Assembly: GCF_004570575.1 (NCBI RefSeq)
Contig: NZ_SPPD01000006.1
Location: forward strand, 57,181-121,180
Source: Streptococcus cuniculi
GTDB lineage: Bacteria > Bacillota > Bacilli > Lactobacillales > Streptococcaceae
Reading direction: 5' to 3'
DNA length: 64,000 nt
The notes beneath the pieces are model-generated. The model was not told the origin of the DNA. It searched no databases and worked only from the letters and a program-made list of their open reading frames with translations. The position numbers were made by a program, and so were the translations under genes. Numbering within the stretch: the first letter of the stretch is position 1; the number at the start of each line of letters is the position of its first letter. Of the stretch, positions 1 to 9,969 are shown one piece after another.

Positions 1-2000
1 AGTTCCATCAAGTTTTCTGTAGCGTAGAAGCGGCCGTTATCAAGACTAGCCCGAGCTTTTATGCTAGGAATTGGAGCGAGGCGCTTGGCTGCTCCCAAGT
101 CCAATACCTGCGCTGATAAAAGTCCTTTTGCAACGCTTGATTTGACCCGCAATTGCAGGCGTGCCCGCCCATTTAGGTGCAGGGCTTCTGAAAGAGGAAT
201 ATCCATTGTTATTTGCTGGGCCTTGTTTTCAAAGAGGTCTTGGAGGAAACGTGGATAGGATGTGCCATATGTTGCAAATTGCTCTTCTGGGTACTGATTT
301 TGAATGGTGCGGATGCTGTTTCCGAGAGGGAAGGTTCTTTCTTCTTGTCCACCAAATTGAGTCAATTCTGTCCACGTCTGCTCCAAGCTATTGTCCTGCC
401 AGATGAGATTAGGAAGCTGATAGTGGTTATCCTGCCCGAGTAGCTTTTGCGTGAGCAAGGCATTCATTGATTCCCTAAAATCAATCGACTGCCAGTTATT
501 CATGTAGACATGAGCACCATTGTGGAAGAAGAGATGCTTGGATACATGGTTTGGCAAGGCGTGAAACATATTCCAGACGTGAATGGGCTTCACATTCCAG
601 TCTTGTGAACCATGGGTAAAGACAACTTCACACCGCACCTGCTCTGCCTGAAGGAGATAGTTGCGGTCATGCCAGTATTGATTGTAGTCGCCAGACATGC
701 GTTCAAGCGCCTGTTTTTCAGCATCAATTGCGGCTTGATAGTGGGCCCTATTTCGTAAGAAATCACCTGCCTGTAGGCTTCTAGAATAGGTCAGAGCTGT
801 CAAGCTATCCAAGTCTTCACCTGGATAGCCTCCAGGGCTTGTCACAAGTCCATTTTCCCGATAGTAGTCGTACCAAGAAGAGATGCCGGCTTCGGCAATG
901 ACGACTTCCAGCCCCTCTACACCTGTGGTTGCAAGGGCATTAGACATAGTCCCTAGATAGGAAAGTCCTGTTGTAGCCACTTTACCGCTTGCCCAATCAG
1001 CGAGGACAAGCTGCGAGCGAGTGTGGTCTGTATAGGCTCTTGCACGGCCATTGAGCCAGTCAATGACGGCCTTAAAACTGTAGACCTGCTGGTAATCGCC
1101 CGAGGTCATCATGCCTGTCGAGCCAAGAGTCCCGACACCTGAGACGTGGAGGCTGGCAAAGCCACGGGCTAGGAAATAGTCGTTGAGCGAGTAAGAACTG
1201 ATGTGGGCGACCTTCTCAGTTGTGCTGCTGATAGGAAGTGGGCGTTGGTCAGCAGGAACCGTTGTGGAGTTTGGCCGCTCCACCTCGATGGTGCGAGGCT
1301 CTTTGATGGCGAGTTCGCCCTCCATTTTATGGAGCGCCTTGTCGCTGGCCTGATCATTCACTCCCTGATGATAGGGGCTGTTGGTGATGACCGCAGGGAT
1401 TTTTCCTGCGAAGGCTGGGCGTAAAATCGAAACCTTAACGATGTCTGCCTGTCCAGATTTGGTCGTGTCAACAGGTGTTTCAACATAGACCACTTCACGA
1501 ATCACGTCGCTCGTTGAGAATGTTGCTAAAGCCTTTCCATTGAAGAAATGGTAGGTCTGATCTTCAGGAATGAAACCGTCGCTGACTAGTTGGTCTATTA
1601 GGGTATTCCCAGACTTGGTGCGTGTGACTAGAAGCTGGTAGAGGTTTTCGATAAGATGGCTATATTGAATTGGAAATCGGCTGTTTGAGACAAAGTCCAT
1701 GACATCCGTGTAGTCAACACCGGGCACAAATCCGAGGATCTGAAAAGCCACTTGATAAAAGATTTGAGGCGACAATTCGTCATCTGACTGAAAGAAGCTC
1801 AGCAGGTCAGTCTCCCAGTCGGCGATGAGATTGGACAGGGCAAAGTCCGTATTTTTTGTCAAAAAGAAAATCTTGCGGACAAAGTGTTCCAAATTTTCCT
1901 TGTCGCTGAGTTCAGGCTGGAGTGAGAATCCTAAGTCTGCAAGCTCTGCTAGCATGGTTTTTAGGGGTGTTTTGATATAAGAAAATTGGTTAAAACGCAT
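1..2000 (-). CDS. pepX: Xaa-Pro dipeptidyl-peptidase PepX (3' end outside window)
   Basis: Cytoplasmic serine peptidase that releases X-Pro dipeptides from the N-terminus of peptides, part of casein/peptide use in lactic streptococci. Reading the minus strand from ATG at 2000 gives an open frame beginning [17 protein letters not shown] that runs off the window edge after about 666 codons; the family is about 760 residues, so roughly the last 90 are missing. The nucleophile motif GLSYLG, preceded by a WASGKVATT stretch, is visible, followed by an HGSQDWNV segment typical of the acid-residue region. The start has an AGGAGA ribosome site just upstream. It is divergent from gla, the same arrangement as in Lactococcus. 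Confidence 0.93.
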   Translation of the reverse strand, partial: MRFNQFSYIKTPLKTMLAELADLGFSLQPELSDKENLEHFVRKIFFLTKNTDFALSNLIADWETDLLSFFQSDDELSPQIFYQVAFQILGFVPGVDYTDVMDFVSNSRFPIQYSHLIENLYQLLVTRTKSGNTLIDQLVSDGFIPEDQTYHFFNGKALATFSTSDVIREVVYVETPVDTTKSGQADIVKVSILRPAFAGKIPAVITNSPYHQGVNDQASDKALHKMEGELAIKEPRTIEVERPNSTTVPADQRPLPISSTTEKVAHISSYSLNDYFLARGFASLHVSGVGTLGSTGMMTSGDYQQVYSFKAVIDWLNGRARAYTDHTRSQLVLADWASGKVATTGLSYLGTMSNALATTGVEGLEVVIAEAGISSWYDYYRENGLVTSPGGYPGEDLDSLTALTYSRSLQAGDFLRNRAHYQAAIDAEKQALERMSGDYNQYWHDRNYLLQAEQVRCEVVFTHGSQDWNVKPIHVWNMFHALPNHVSKHLFFHNGAHVYMNNWQSIDFRESMNALLTQKLLGQDNHYQLPNLIWQDNSLEQTWTELTQFGGQEERTFPLGNSIRTIQNQYPEEQFATYGTSYPRFLQDLFENKAQQITMDIPLSEALHLNGRARLQLRVKSSVAKGLLSAQVLDLGAAKRLAPIPSIKARASLDNGRFYATENLME

Positions 2001-2026
2001 ACATTCTCCTAAATGATAAAATAGTC

Positions 2027-2067
2027 TTTACATTACCTATTATAGCTGATAGAATAGTATTTGTCTA
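2027..2067. promoter_or_regulatory. Overlapping divergent promoters for pepX and gla
   Basis: Plus strand: TTTACA (2027-2032), 17-bp spacer, TAGAAT (2050-2055), serving gla. Minus strand: TAGACA (2067-2062), 17-bp spacer, TATAAT (2044-2039), serving pepX. The two promoters interlock within 41 bp, so RNA polymerase probably cannot occupy both at once. Seen directly; activity is inferred. Confidence 0.7.
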
Positions 2068-2090
2068 AAAATTATTGGAGGATATGAAAA

Positions 2091-2942
2091 ATGGATGTAG
2101 CAGTACATATTAAGTACATTACAGAATTTCTTGCCACAGCCTTACTTGTGATCTTAGGTAACGGAACAGTGGCGAATGTGGACTTGAAAGGCACAAAAGG
2201 AAACAACGCAGGTTGGATCTTGATTGCCATCGGTTATGGTTTGGCAGTGATGATGCCCGCTTTGATGTTCGGAAATGTTTCTGGAAACCACATCAACCCA
2301 GCTTTCACACTTGGTTTAGCAGTATCTGGTTACTTTGACTGGGCCTTGGTTCCCGGTTATATCGTAGCCCAGTTGCTCGGTGCCATTGCAGGTCAAGCAG
2401 TGGTCGTTGGTGTTTACCGTCCTTACTTCATGAAAACAGAAAATCCAAATCATGTTTTGGGATCATTTTCAACGATTTCAGCACTTGATGACGGGACAGT
2501 AGCGAGCCGTAAGGCGTCATGGATCAACGGATTCTTGAACGAGTTCTTCGGTTCATTCGTCTTGTTCTTCGGTGCAATGGCGATTACCAAACATTACTTT
2601 GGTGCAGAAGTGCTTGGCTTTTTGACAAAACAGGGTGCAGACTTATCCGATCCAACCTTGAAAGTGCAAATGAGCAATTTCTTGAACCCAGGGTTGAACG
2701 TGGCTCACTTGGCACTTGGTTTCTTGGTAATGGCTCTTGTAGCGGCTGTCGGTGGTCCAACTGGTCCAGCTTTGAACCCTGCTCGTGACTTGGGTCCACG
2801 TATCTTGCACCAATTGTTACCAAAATCTGTTCTTGGTCAAGCGAAAGCTGATTCAAAATGGTGGTACGCATGGGTGCCAGTCCTTGCGCCAATCGCAGCA
2901 GGTATCAGCGCCGTCGCACTTTACAAACTCATCTACGGATAA
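2091..2942 (+). CDS. gla: Aquaglyceroporin (GlpF/Gla family)
   Basis: Six-helix membrane channel of the MIP family, 283 residues, passing glycerol and probably water. Both pore motifs are present: NPA at residues 69-71 and 229-231. The second is followed by RD (NPARD), the Asp that marks glycerol facilitators rather than strict aquaporins. It carries a longer loop between helices 4 and 5 (about residues 165-200) than E. coli GlpF, as does lactococcal Gla, which likewise sits divergent from pepX. The ribosome site TTGGAGG lies 10 nt before the ATG. It is followed by its own terminator, so it is monocistronic. Confidence 0.9.
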   Translation: MDVAVHIKYITEFLATALLVILGNGTVANVDLKGTKGNNAGWILIAIGYGLAVMMPALMFGNVSGNHINPAFTLGLAVSGYFDWALVPGYIVAQLLGAIAGQAVVVGVYRPYFMKTENPNHVLGSFSTISALDDGTVASRKASWINGFLNEFFGSFVLFFGAMAITKHYFGAEVLGFLTKQGADLSDPTLKVQMSNFLNPGLNVAHLALGFLVMALVAAVGGPTGPALNPARDLGPRILHQLLPKSVLGQAKADSKWWYAWVPVLAPIAAGISAVALYKLIYG

Positions 2943-2945
2943 AAC

Positions 2946-2972
2946 AAAAAGAGGCCTTGTAGCCTCTTTTGT
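2946..2972 (+). terminator. Terminator after gla
   Basis: AAAGAGGC / GCCTCTTT stem with a CTTGTA loop and a T-rich tail, 4 bp after the stop codon. Confidence 0.85.
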
Positions 2973-3092
2973 TGTCTAAAGAGAAGAAGAATTGATCTCG
3001 ATGTACAGTCAATTATTTGTAAATTTTAGCGTTTTCCATTACAATAGAGAGGTATTGAAGTAAGGGAAATGGAGTAGGTAAAAGTAAAGAAG

Positions 3093-3806
3093 ATGATTCC
3101 AGTCATTCGGATAAATAATCGAAGAGCCAATCAGCAATTTTTAGAAGATAATCTTGGATTCAAGACCTATTTAGAGGATGCTGCTTTTGCAGAATTTGGA
3201 GCGAAAGAAAGTGCAGAGATTAAGCTTATTTTGGTAGAGTCACCAAGTATGCGGACACGGGCTGTGAAAGGTCCTAAAAAGTTACATAAAATCGTGATTC
3301 GGGTGGAGCATCCCACAGAAATCGAGGCCTTACTAGCACGCGGAGCAGTTTTTACCAAGCTCTATAAAGGAGCTCGTGGCTACGCTTTTGAAGCTATTTC
3401 ACCAGAAAATGATTGTTTCTTGCTTCACGCAGAAGATGATGCTTCACAACTTGTGGAGAACTTACCGCCAGTAGCCTTTCAGGCCTTGGACGACTTTGAG
3501 AAATTGACTGCTTTTTCCGTTGAAACAATTGTTATTAACACGGCACAACCCGAAAAAAGTCGTAGCTTTTATGAGCAGATTTTGCCAGGGCAGCAAATGC
3601 TTGCCTTCCGTGAAGCAGTCGGACAGGATTTGCTTGCATCTAGCGAGTCCACTTGGGACTTGGACAGCTTGCGCATCCCTGTTTCAGCTGATATAGATTG
3701 GGCAACTTTAGAAGAAAAGCTACAGGTTCCTTTCTTTAAGGATAAGAAAGAGCGCTTCTTGCAGACAAGGGATATGAGCAATATTGAGCTGTGGTTTGAA
3801 AAATGA
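3093..3806 (+). CDS. cppA: CppA family protein (glyoxalase-fold, putative C3-degrading proteinase)
   Basis: A 237-residue protein with two related halves: residues 1-115 begin MIPVIRINNRRANQQFLEDN, and residues 145-237 contain ETIVINTAQPEKSRSFYEQI. This is the two-domain vicinal-oxygen-chelate layout of streptococcal CppA (CppA_N plus CppA_C). CppA was named in pneumococcus for human complement C3 degradation, but the fold is that of glyoxalase/dioxygenase proteins and no protease catalytic set is visible, so the biochemical role is uncertain. No signal peptide is seen. Its stop codon overlaps the start of the next gene by 4 bp (ATGA), so the two are translationally coupled. Confidence 0.85.
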   Translation: MIPVIRINNRRANQQFLEDNLGFKTYLEDAAFAEFGAKESAEIKLILVESPSMRTRAVKGPKKLHKIVIRVEHPTEIEALLARGAVFTKLYKGARGYAFEAISPENDCFLLHAEDDASQLVENLPPVAFQALDDFEKLTAFSVETIVINTAQPEKSRSFYEQILPGQQMLAFREAVGQDLLASSESTWDLDSLRIPVSADIDWATLEEKLQVPFFKDKKERFLQTRDMSNIELWFEK

Positions 3807-4735
3807 AAGCTATCTTAGAAAAAATTGACCAGCAAATAGCAGAAGGATTATACCGAGGGGCGAGTCTAGCCCTCTATCACCAGGGTAAATGGGAAGAATA
3901 TTACCTCGGTCATAGTGAGGAAGGTATCGTAACGCAAGCAGGATTGACCTATGATTTGGCATCTGTTTCAAAGGTTGTCGGCGTAGGTACAGTCCTGATT
4001 TTTTTACTACAAGAGGGTATCCTTGAGCTAGATAAGCCTCTTGTGACCTATTATCCTCGCTTTCATGATAATAGTGTGACCATTCGTCAACTTGTCACCC
4101 ATACGACAGGGATTGACCCTTATATCCCAAATCGGGATTCTTTAGACTTTGCAGGATTAAAAGAGGCAATCGACCAGATTCGGGTGACAGATGATAAGGA
4201 CTTTCACTATACCGATATCAACCTGATTTTACTTGGCTTTATGCTGGAAGAGTTGCTCGGTCAACCCCTAGATGTCATCTTACAGGAGCGTATCTTTATA
4301 CCGTGGAGGATGGAAGAAACACAGTTTGGACCTGTTTCTCCTGCTGTTCCGACCGTCAAGGGAGTACAGGCAGGTATCGTCCACGATCCTAAGGCCAAAG
4401 TGTTGGGAGTGCATTGTGGCTCTGCGGGCCTATTTTCAACCCTAGAGGACTTGAAAGTCTTTCTCGACCATTATCTGCAAGAGGACTTTGCGAGACATCT
4501 GGCTCAGAATATCAGCTCCTCCCAACCGCGTTCGATCGTCTGGAGCTTAAAAGACGGTGGTTGGCTGGACCACACAGGCTATACAGGTCCTTTTCTGCTA
4601 GTCCATCCTGAAAAACAACTAGCAGCCATCTTTCTCACCAATCGTACTTATGACGGGGATGACCGTCCCTTGTGGATTGAAAAACGCAGAGAACTGTATC
4701 AGGTCATCGTAACAGCTCTGGAAAGCCAAGCTTAA
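3803..4735 (+). CDS. Serine hydrolase of the class C beta-lactamase/esterase family
   Basis: A 310-residue protein of the penicillin-recognising fold. It has the SxxK nucleophile motif SVSK at residues 54-57, a Y-T-D-x-N motif at 136-140 (the YxN box; YxD is common in the esterase branch) and HTG near residue 260 in place of the KTG box. These place it with EstB-like esterases or D-alanyl/aminopeptidase relatives rather than true beta-lactamases. No signal peptide or anchor is visible, so it is probably cytoplasmic. It overlaps cppA by 4 bp, a pairing also seen in pneumococci. The substrate cannot be told from the sequence. Confidence 0.8.
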   Translation: MKAILEKIDQQIAEGLYRGASLALYHQGKWEEYYLGHSEEGIVTQAGLTYDLASVSKVVGVGTVLIFLLQEGILELDKPLVTYYPRFHDNSVTIRQLVTHTTGIDPYIPNRDSLDFAGLKEAIDQIRVTDDKDFHYTDINLILLGFMLEELLGQPLDVILQERIFIPWRMEETQFGPVSPAVPTVKGVQAGIVHDPKAKVLGVHCGSAGLFSTLEDLKVFLDHYLQEDFARHLAQNISSSQPRSIVWSLKDGGWLDHTGYTGPFLLVHPEKQLAAIFLTNRTYDGDDRPLWIEKRRELYQVIVTALESQA

Positions 4736-4756
4736 CTTGCATAGATAATAATTGAT

Positions 4757-4790
4757 AAAAAGTAGTTCTGATTTTTCAGAACTACTTTTT
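4757..4790. terminator. Bidirectional terminator between serine hydrolase and pflB
   Basis: Perfect 14-bp arms (AAAAAGTAGTTCTG and its complement) around ATTTTT, with A and T tracts on both sides. It lies between convergent genes. Confidence 0.88.
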
Positions 4791-4795
4791 TAGTA

Positions 4796-7138
4796 TTAGT
4801 TACCTGCAACTTCGCGAGCAGCATCGTCCATTGAAAGAACTTCGTGGAAGACACGTTGTGTCAATTCAGTTTTTTGTTCTTTAGTGAGGTACTTGGTGTT
4901 TACACAGTAACCTGAGATACGTACAATAACGTCTTCACCGTTCATGATTTTATCATAAACATCTTGAAGGTCCATAACGTTCAAGTTAACGTGTTGTCCA
5001 CCATTTTCAAAGTAACCATCAAGGATTGTTACCAAGTTAGTAACCTGCTCGTCAAATGTCTTACCGAGTGCTTTTGGTGATACTTGAGTTGTCAATGAAA
5101 TTCCGTCATTTGCATGTTTGAAGTTCAATTTAGACAATGAGTTCAAGTTTTGCAACCAACCACCACGAGATTTAGAAGTTGGGTTTGCACCTGGTGGGAA
5201 GAATTCTACTTTAGAAGTGTTGACAGAGCCATCTTCGTTGAGGAATACTCCACGGTGAACAGGTGAGTTCGCTGTTTGTTTAGAGTAAGCAACGTTTGAA
5301 GTGATGGTCAAGATAGAAACAGTTGCTTCTGCGTTCTTGTACAATTTATGTTTGTTCAAGCGAGAGAAGAATGCTTCCATGAGCCATTTCGCGATATCGT
5401 CTACACGGTCATCATCTTCACCGTAACGTGGGAAGTCACCAGTTACTTCGTAGTCGTAGATGAAGCCATCTTCGTCACGGATTGGTTTTACTTGTGCGTA
5501 TTTAATCGCAGAAAGTGAGTCAACAGTGTTGGCGAATCCACAGATACCGAATCCCATGTTTGCACGAAGGAAGGTTGGCAAGAAGGCCATTTGAACAGCT
5601 TCGTAGTTGTACTTGTCTGTCATGTAGTGGATGATGTTCATCGCATCTACATAGGTATCAGTCAACCAGTCAAGTGCTTTTTCAAAGTTTGCGATCACTT
5701 CGTCGTATTCAAAGACTTCAGAGTTATTTGGCTCTACACAGTCAAATACTTTGTAGTCTTTGTGGACATCGTCATAACCGTTGTTCCAGCTTGAAAGAAG
5801 TGCTTTAAGAACGTTTACGCGTGCTCCAAAGTATTGGATGTTGTGGCGTTTGTCTTCGCTTTCTGGGTCAAGTGGTGACACACAGCAAGAGATACAGCTC
5901 ATTTCACCATATCCGTCTTTCGCCATAGTTGTAACCCCTTCGTATTGGATAGAAGAGTGTTTGTGGCTCATTGCCATACAGTAGCGACGGAATGAGTATG
6001 GAAGTTGGTCAGACCAAAGAACTGTCAAGTTTGGCTCTGGAGAGTTACCGATGTTGTCAAGTGTGTTCAAGAAACGGTAGTCCATTTTTGTAACACGGTG
6101 ACGTCCATCATTTCCCATACCCGCCATAGAAGTGGTAAGGAAAGTTGGGTCTCCTGAGTAGATTTCATCAAAGGCTTTTGTACGAGCGAACTTAACTGTA
6201 CGGAGTTTCAATACGAAATCATCAACGAATTCTTGGATTTCTGATTCAGTGAATGTTCCGCGAGCCAAGTCACGTTCTGCATAAATATCAAGTACGATTG
6301 GTACACGTCCAAGTGAAGTTGCAGCACCGTTGATCACGCGACATACTGCCATGAAAGCGATGTTTGTCCATTGGATGGCTTCTTTTGTATTCAAAGCAGG
6401 ACGACGGACATCAACACCATAGTGGTCACCTAGGCGAACAACTTGTTGCAATGCTTGGTATTGCAAGTTGATTTCTTCGCGAAGACGGATAGACTCTTCA
6501 TCAATTTCGGTGATTGAGTTCCAGTCTGCCACTTTTTCTTCCATTAGGTAGTCTGCTCCGTAAAGGGCAAGACGAGCGTACATACCGATGATACGTCCAC
6601 GTGAGTAAGCATCTGGAAGACCAGAAACGTGGTGAGAGTGACGCGCACGGCGAATATCAGATGTATAGGCACGGAAGATACCGTCATTTACAGTTGTAGC
6701 ATGCTTGGTGTAGATTTCATGAAGAAGAGGGTCAGGAGTATAGCCGTTTTCAATCAATGTGGTTTCAGCCATACGGATACCACCACGAGGCATGAAGTTC
6801 AATTTGAACAATTCATCGTTTTGGATACCGAAGATGACTTCGTTTTCTTTGTCGATGAAACCAGCTGGGATATCAGCGATTGAAGTCGCACGGTCAATAT
6901 CCATTGGGAAACGAGTGTCTTCGTATCCTGCCTTTGTTTCTTCGATGATTTTCTTAATGTGAAGAGAGCGTTCCGTTGGGCCTGCAAGGAAACTTTCGTC
7001 TCCGTCATACGGAGTGTAGTTTGCTTGAACAAAGCGGGTTACGCTAGCTTTTTCTTGCCAGTCATCACCTTTGAAGCCTTCCCAAGCCTGAGCGAAAATG
7101 TCTTCAGTTACATTTTTGGTTTTAACCTTTGTTGACAT
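4796..7138 (-). CDS. pflB: Formate C-acetyltransferase (pyruvate formate-lyase)
   Basis: Glycyl-radical enzyme converting pyruvate and CoA to acetyl-CoA and formate, the mixed-acid branch of anaerobic streptococcal fermentation; 780 residues. The catalytic cysteine pair is in [14 protein letters not shown] and the radical glycine is in [14 protein letters not shown] near the C-terminus. It needs a separate activating enzyme (PflA), which is not in this window. The start at 7138 has an AAGGAGA ribosome site and is preceded by a strong promoter. Divergent from dinB and convergent with the serine hydrolase gene, so monocistronic. Confidence 0.97.
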   Translation of the reverse strand: MSTKVKTKNVTEDIFAQAWEGFKGDDWQEKASVTRFVQANYTPYDGDESFLAGPTERSLHIKKIIEETKAGYEDTRFPMDIDRATSIADIPAGFIDKENEVIFGIQNDELFKLNFMPRGGIRMAETTLIENGYTPDPLLHEIYTKHATTVNDGIFRAYTSDIRRARHSHHVSGLPDAYSRGRIIGMYARLALYGADYLMEEKVADWNSITEIDEESIRLREEINLQYQALQQVVRLGDHYGVDVRRPALNTKEAIQWTNIAFMAVCRVINGAATSLGRVPIVLDIYAERDLARGTFTESEIQEFVDDFVLKLRTVKFARTKAFDEIYSGDPTFLTTSMAGMGNDGRHRVTKMDYRFLNTLDNIGNSPEPNLTVLWSDQLPYSFRRYCMAMSHKHSSIQYEGVTTMAKDGYGEMSCISCCVSPLDPESEDKRHNIQYFGARVNVLKALLSSWNNGYDDVHKDYKVFDCVEPNNSEVFEYDEVIANFEKALDWLTDTYVDAMNIIHYMTDKYNYEAVQMAFLPTFLRANMGFGICGFANTVDSLSAIKYAQVKPIRDEDGFIYDYEVTGDFPRYGEDDDRVDDIAKWLMEAFFSRLNKHKLYKNAEATVSILTITSNVAYSKQTANSPVHRGVFLNEDGSVNTSKVEFFPPGANPTSKSRGGWLQNLNSLSKLNFKHANDGISLTTQVSPKALGKTFDEQVTNLVTILDGYFENGGQHVNLNVMDLQDVYDKIMNGEDVIVRISGYCVNTKYLTKEQKTELTQRVFHEVLSMDDAAREVAGN

Positions 7139-7184
7139 GAGGGTTCTCCTTTTATATTTAGGCGCAATGCGTCTTTATGCTCTT

Positions 7185-7213
7185 ATTATACCACTTGCAA
7201 CCACTTTATACAA
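7185..7213 (-). promoter_or_regulatory. pflB promoter
   Basis: On the minus strand TTGTAT (7213-7208), 17-bp spacer and perfect TATAAT (7190-7185), about 47 bp before the pflB start. Confidence 0.75.
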
Positions 7214-7295
7214 GGGAGAAACTCTTGAAAATCAATGAAAAGACTTGCACCTCTCTTACATTCTTTCATTAATTTTCATAGACTTGTAGCGATTT

Positions 7296-7325
7296 TTGGC
7301 ACAAATGGAAAAGTTAAGCTATACT
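7296..7325 (+). promoter_or_regulatory. dinB promoter
   Basis: TTGGCA (7296-7301), 18-bp spacer, TATACT (7320-7325), 22 bp before the dinB start. No obvious LexA-type box; streptococci commonly lack LexA. Confidence 0.65.
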
Positions 7326-7347
7326 AGAGGGAAGAGGTGGTCAAACG

Positions 7348-8415
7348 ATGCTGATTTTTCCCTTAATCAATGATACATCACGAAAAATCATTCATATCGA
7401 TATGGATGCCTTTTTTGCTGCCATTGAGGTGCGGGATAATCCTAGCTTGAAGGGTAAGCCTGTCATCATTGGGCGGGATCCGCGCTTGTCTGGTGGTCGT
7501 GGAGTTGTTTCAACCTGCAACTACGAGGCAAGGGTCTTTGGAGTGCATTCGGCTATGAGTAGCAAGGAAGCCCATGAGCGCTGTCCCCAGGCAATTTTCA
7601 TTTCAGGGAATCATGAAAAATACCAAGCAGTTGGTCAGCAGGTGCGGAAGATTTTTCACCGCTATACAGATCTTGTGGAGCCCATGAGTATCGATGAAGC
7701 CTATCTTGATGTAACGGAAAATAAGAAAGGAATCAAGTCGGCCGTCAAAATTGCAAAGCTCATTCAGTATGACATCTGGAGTGAACTCCATCTGACAGCC
7801 TCTGCGGGCGTGTCTTATAATAAATTCTTGGCAAAAATTGCCTCAGACATGGAAAAACCCCACGGGTTGACCGTGATTTTACCAGATGAGGCAATAGATG
7901 TTTTATCGCACTTACCAGTGGAGCAATTTCATGGGGTTGGCAAGAAGACCGTTGAAAAACTGCATGATATGGGGGTCTATACGGGATCGGATTTACTGGA
8001 AGTTCCAGAGATGACTTTGATTGATACCTTCGGGCGCTTTGGCTATGATTTGTACCGTAAGGCGCGGGGGATTTCCAATTCACCTGTCAAGGTCAACCGC
8101 ATCCGCAAGTCGATTGGCAAGGAACGCACCTATCGGAAACTTCTCTATCTGGAAGAAGATGCTAAAAAAGAACTAGCTAGCCTCTCCAAGCGGGTAGCTG
8201 AAAACCTGCAACGCCACGAGAAAAAAGGACGCACCATCGTTCTTAAGATTCGCTATGCTGACTTTACCACTTTGACCAAACGGGTGAGTATGGAAGAGGC
8301 CACCGATCAGGCAGAACTCATCCAGCAGCGGGTCGAAGAAATCTTGGAGCAGGTGGCAGAGTGGCACAAGGGTATTCGCTTGCTCGGGGTCACGCTAACG
8401 AATTTTGAACAGTAG
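7348..8415 (+). CDS. dinB: DNA polymerase IV (Y-family translesion polymerase)
   Basis: Error-prone polymerase for lesion bypass, 355 residues. The N-terminal palm signature [14 protein letters not shown] gives the first metal-binding Asp, and [12 protein letters not shown] supplies the catalytic Asp-Glu pair. A helix-hairpin-helix thumb segment ([15 protein letters not shown]) and the little-finger domain follow. The start chosen has AGAGGTGG 8 nt upstream. The dinB/pflB divergent pair is conserved in streptococci. No C-terminal beta-clamp peptide is obvious by eye. Confidence 0.95.
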   Translation: MLIFPLINDTSRKIIHIDMDAFFAAIEVRDNPSLKGKPVIIGRDPRLSGGRGVVSTCNYEARVFGVHSAMSSKEAHERCPQAIFISGNHEKYQAVGQQVRKIFHRYTDLVEPMSIDEAYLDVTENKKGIKSAVKIAKLIQYDIWSELHLTASAGVSYNKFLAKIASDMEKPHGLTVILPDEAIDVLSHLPVEQFHGVGKKTVEKLHDMGVYTGSDLLEVPEMTLIDTFGRFGYDLYRKARGISNSPVKVNRIRKSIGKERTYRKLLYLEEDAKKELASLSKRVAENLQRHEKKGRTIVLKIRYADFTTLTKRVSMEEATDQAELIQQRVEEILEQVAEWHKGIRLLGVTLTNFEQ

Positions 8416-8569
8416 TCATTGGAAAGAAGAGAAAACGGATGGTCTGTGAGGGGATTCTATCAATAACAGAATTCTTAAGTCAGTGTAATAATATATATAG
8501 ATAAATATATACAAATAATAAAAAAGGTGGTACAATAAAAAAAAAAACACCTAAGGAGGCCTTTGTATC

Positions 8570-9490
8570 ATGATTCATTTAGTGTGTCCCAACCCTGCTT
8601 TAGACAGAACGCTTTTAGTAGGGCAGATTGAAAAAAATATCCCTCTTCGTCCGAGAGAGGTAAGGGAGTATCCTGGTGGGAAAAGTTTTAATGTCGCTTA
8701 TGCGCTCAAGGAAAATGGTGAGTCTGACTACGTCATTCACACCATTTTGGGAGGTCGTATTGGCCAGTATATTCAGGACTTAAATGCGGATAAGGGCAAT
8801 GCCTTGCAGGTTGTGGAAAACTCGCAAAATACCCGTACCTGTAACATTTATGTCGAAACAGAGACAGGCGATGTGACCTTGTTTTATGAGAAAGGCTTGG
8901 ACTTGACGGAAGACCTGCTAGCACAATTCACTAGCCAGTTGGAAGATAGTTTGTCAGACGGAGACTGGTTGGTTTTTTCGGGTAGTCTGATGAAGGGAAT
9001 GCCAGATGACTACATCCAGCAATTGATCAACCGTCACCCGGGAGTACATACTATTGTGGATACGAGTGGCGCAGCCTTGCGTGCAGCCTATCAATCCCAG
9101 CCGAGTTTGGTCAAGATTAACAATGAGGAGTTGAAAGACATTTATCCAGAATTGGACGAGGATAGTCCAGAGCAAATTTTAGCGATTTTAAAAGGAAAAA
9201 CGCCTCATGAGAATATGATTGTGACCATGGGAGCTAAAGGGAGCTTGGCAAAAATTGGGCAACGCTTTTTCCGAGTAGCCCCTCTGCAGGTTGAGGCGCT
9301 CAATCCGATTGCTTCAGGTGACTTTTACTTGGGAGTCTTGGTTAAGGGGTTGAGCCGACAAGAAGTGCCTGAACTCTACTTGCGTGAAGCGGCAGCCTTT
9401 TCTGCAGCCAACTGCTTGCAGTATTTCCCAGAGGTGGATAAGAACCAGTACCAAGACTTGCTTGAAAAAGTGACCGTTGAGGAAGTGTAA
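8570..9490 (+). CDS. PfkB-family hexose kinase (1-phosphofructokinase/tagatose-6-P kinase type)
   Basis: A 306-residue PfkB kinase. The N-terminal substrate motif NPALDRT and the glycine-rich YPGGKSFNVAYAL box are both present. In the C-terminal ATP/catalytic motif, the usual GAGDSF is ASGDFY (IASGDFYLG), which retains the catalytic Asp but alters the anion-hole residues. It belongs to the LacC/FruK branch, which phosphorylates a phosphosugar at C1 or C6. No PTS or lac genes are adjacent, so the substrate is unassigned. An AAGGAGG ribosome site sits 11 nt before the ATG. The DUF4177 gene follows after 15 bp, probably as one transcript. Confidence 0.8.
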   Translation: MIHLVCPNPALDRTLLVGQIEKNIPLRPREVREYPGGKSFNVAYALKENGESDYVIHTILGGRIGQYIQDLNADKGNALQVVENSQNTRTCNIYVETETGDVTLFYEKGLDLTEDLLAQFTSQLEDSLSDGDWLVFSGSLMKGMPDDYIQQLINRHPGVHTIVDTSGAALRAAYQSQPSLVKINNEELKDIYPELDEDSPEQILAILKGKTPHENMIVTMGAKGSLAKIGQRFFRVAPLQVEALNPIASGDFYLGVLVKGLSRQEVPELYLREAAAFSAANCLQYFPEVDKNQYQDLLEKVTVEEV

Positions 9491-9505
9491 GAAAAGGAGT
9501 AGACG

Positions 9506-9775
9506 ATGGGATTTTTTGATACGATGAAAGAAGAAAGCTCTTTTTCAGTAGCTTCTGGTGTGGAAAATCTACATTACGTAGTCCTTCAGGTGACATTGAA
9601 AGAGAAGTTTTGGGGCACAGGGTCTGGCAATCTAACGGAACTAGAGCGTGTCATCAATCAACAGGTTCAGAAAGGCTATCGACTTCACACTATTACAACA
9701 GCTAATGGTGGAAGCAAAGGCTTGGGCGGAGGTGACCGCATTCAAGCTACGATGGTTTTTGAAAAGATTGTGTAA
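9506..9775 (+). CDS. DUF4177 domain protein
   Basis: An 89-residue protein with the small alpha-beta DUF4177 pattern: a strand with HYVVLQVTLKEKF, a helix LTELERVINQQVQKGYRLHTIT and a final strand IQATMVFEKI. Function unknown across the family; no signal peptide or membrane segment. It is preceded by AAAAGGAG and lies 15 bp after the kinase gene, so it is probably co-transcribed. Confidence 0.75.
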   Translation: MGFFDTMKEESSFSVASGVENLHYVVLQVTLKEKFWGTGSGNLTELERVINQQVQKGYRLHTITTANGGSKGLGGGDRIQATMVFEKIV

Positions 9776-9864
9776 AGTGGTGAAAAAGAAAGAGTCTAGG
9801 ACAAACTATGATTTTGATTTTTGAGATTCTTTATCATCAAATCTTTAAAGTGATAAATTAGAAC

Positions 9865-9920
9865 AAAAAGCGAACAAAACAGAATTCTTAGTGTCAGAAA
9901 ACTAGTTTTGCTCGTTTTTT
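9865..9920. terminator. Probable terminator between convergent genes
   Basis: Arms AAAAAGCGAACAAAAC and GTTTTGCTCGTTTTTT pair with small mismatches across a 24-nt loop. T-runs are on both sides. Confidence 0.6.
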
Positions 9921-9969
9921 ATATTTAGGCTTAGACTTTTTGTCTTAGACTCGTTGTTTTTTCTTGCTT

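Noticed and set aside
3803..4735. Antibiotic-inactivating beta-lactamase
   Set aside because: It has the SxxK and YxD motifs but HTG for KTG and no export signal, typical of esterase-like relatives.
8570..9490. Assignment as tagatose-6-phosphate kinase LacC
   Set aside because: No lac or PTS genes adjoin it and the GAGDSF box is altered, so only the family is named.
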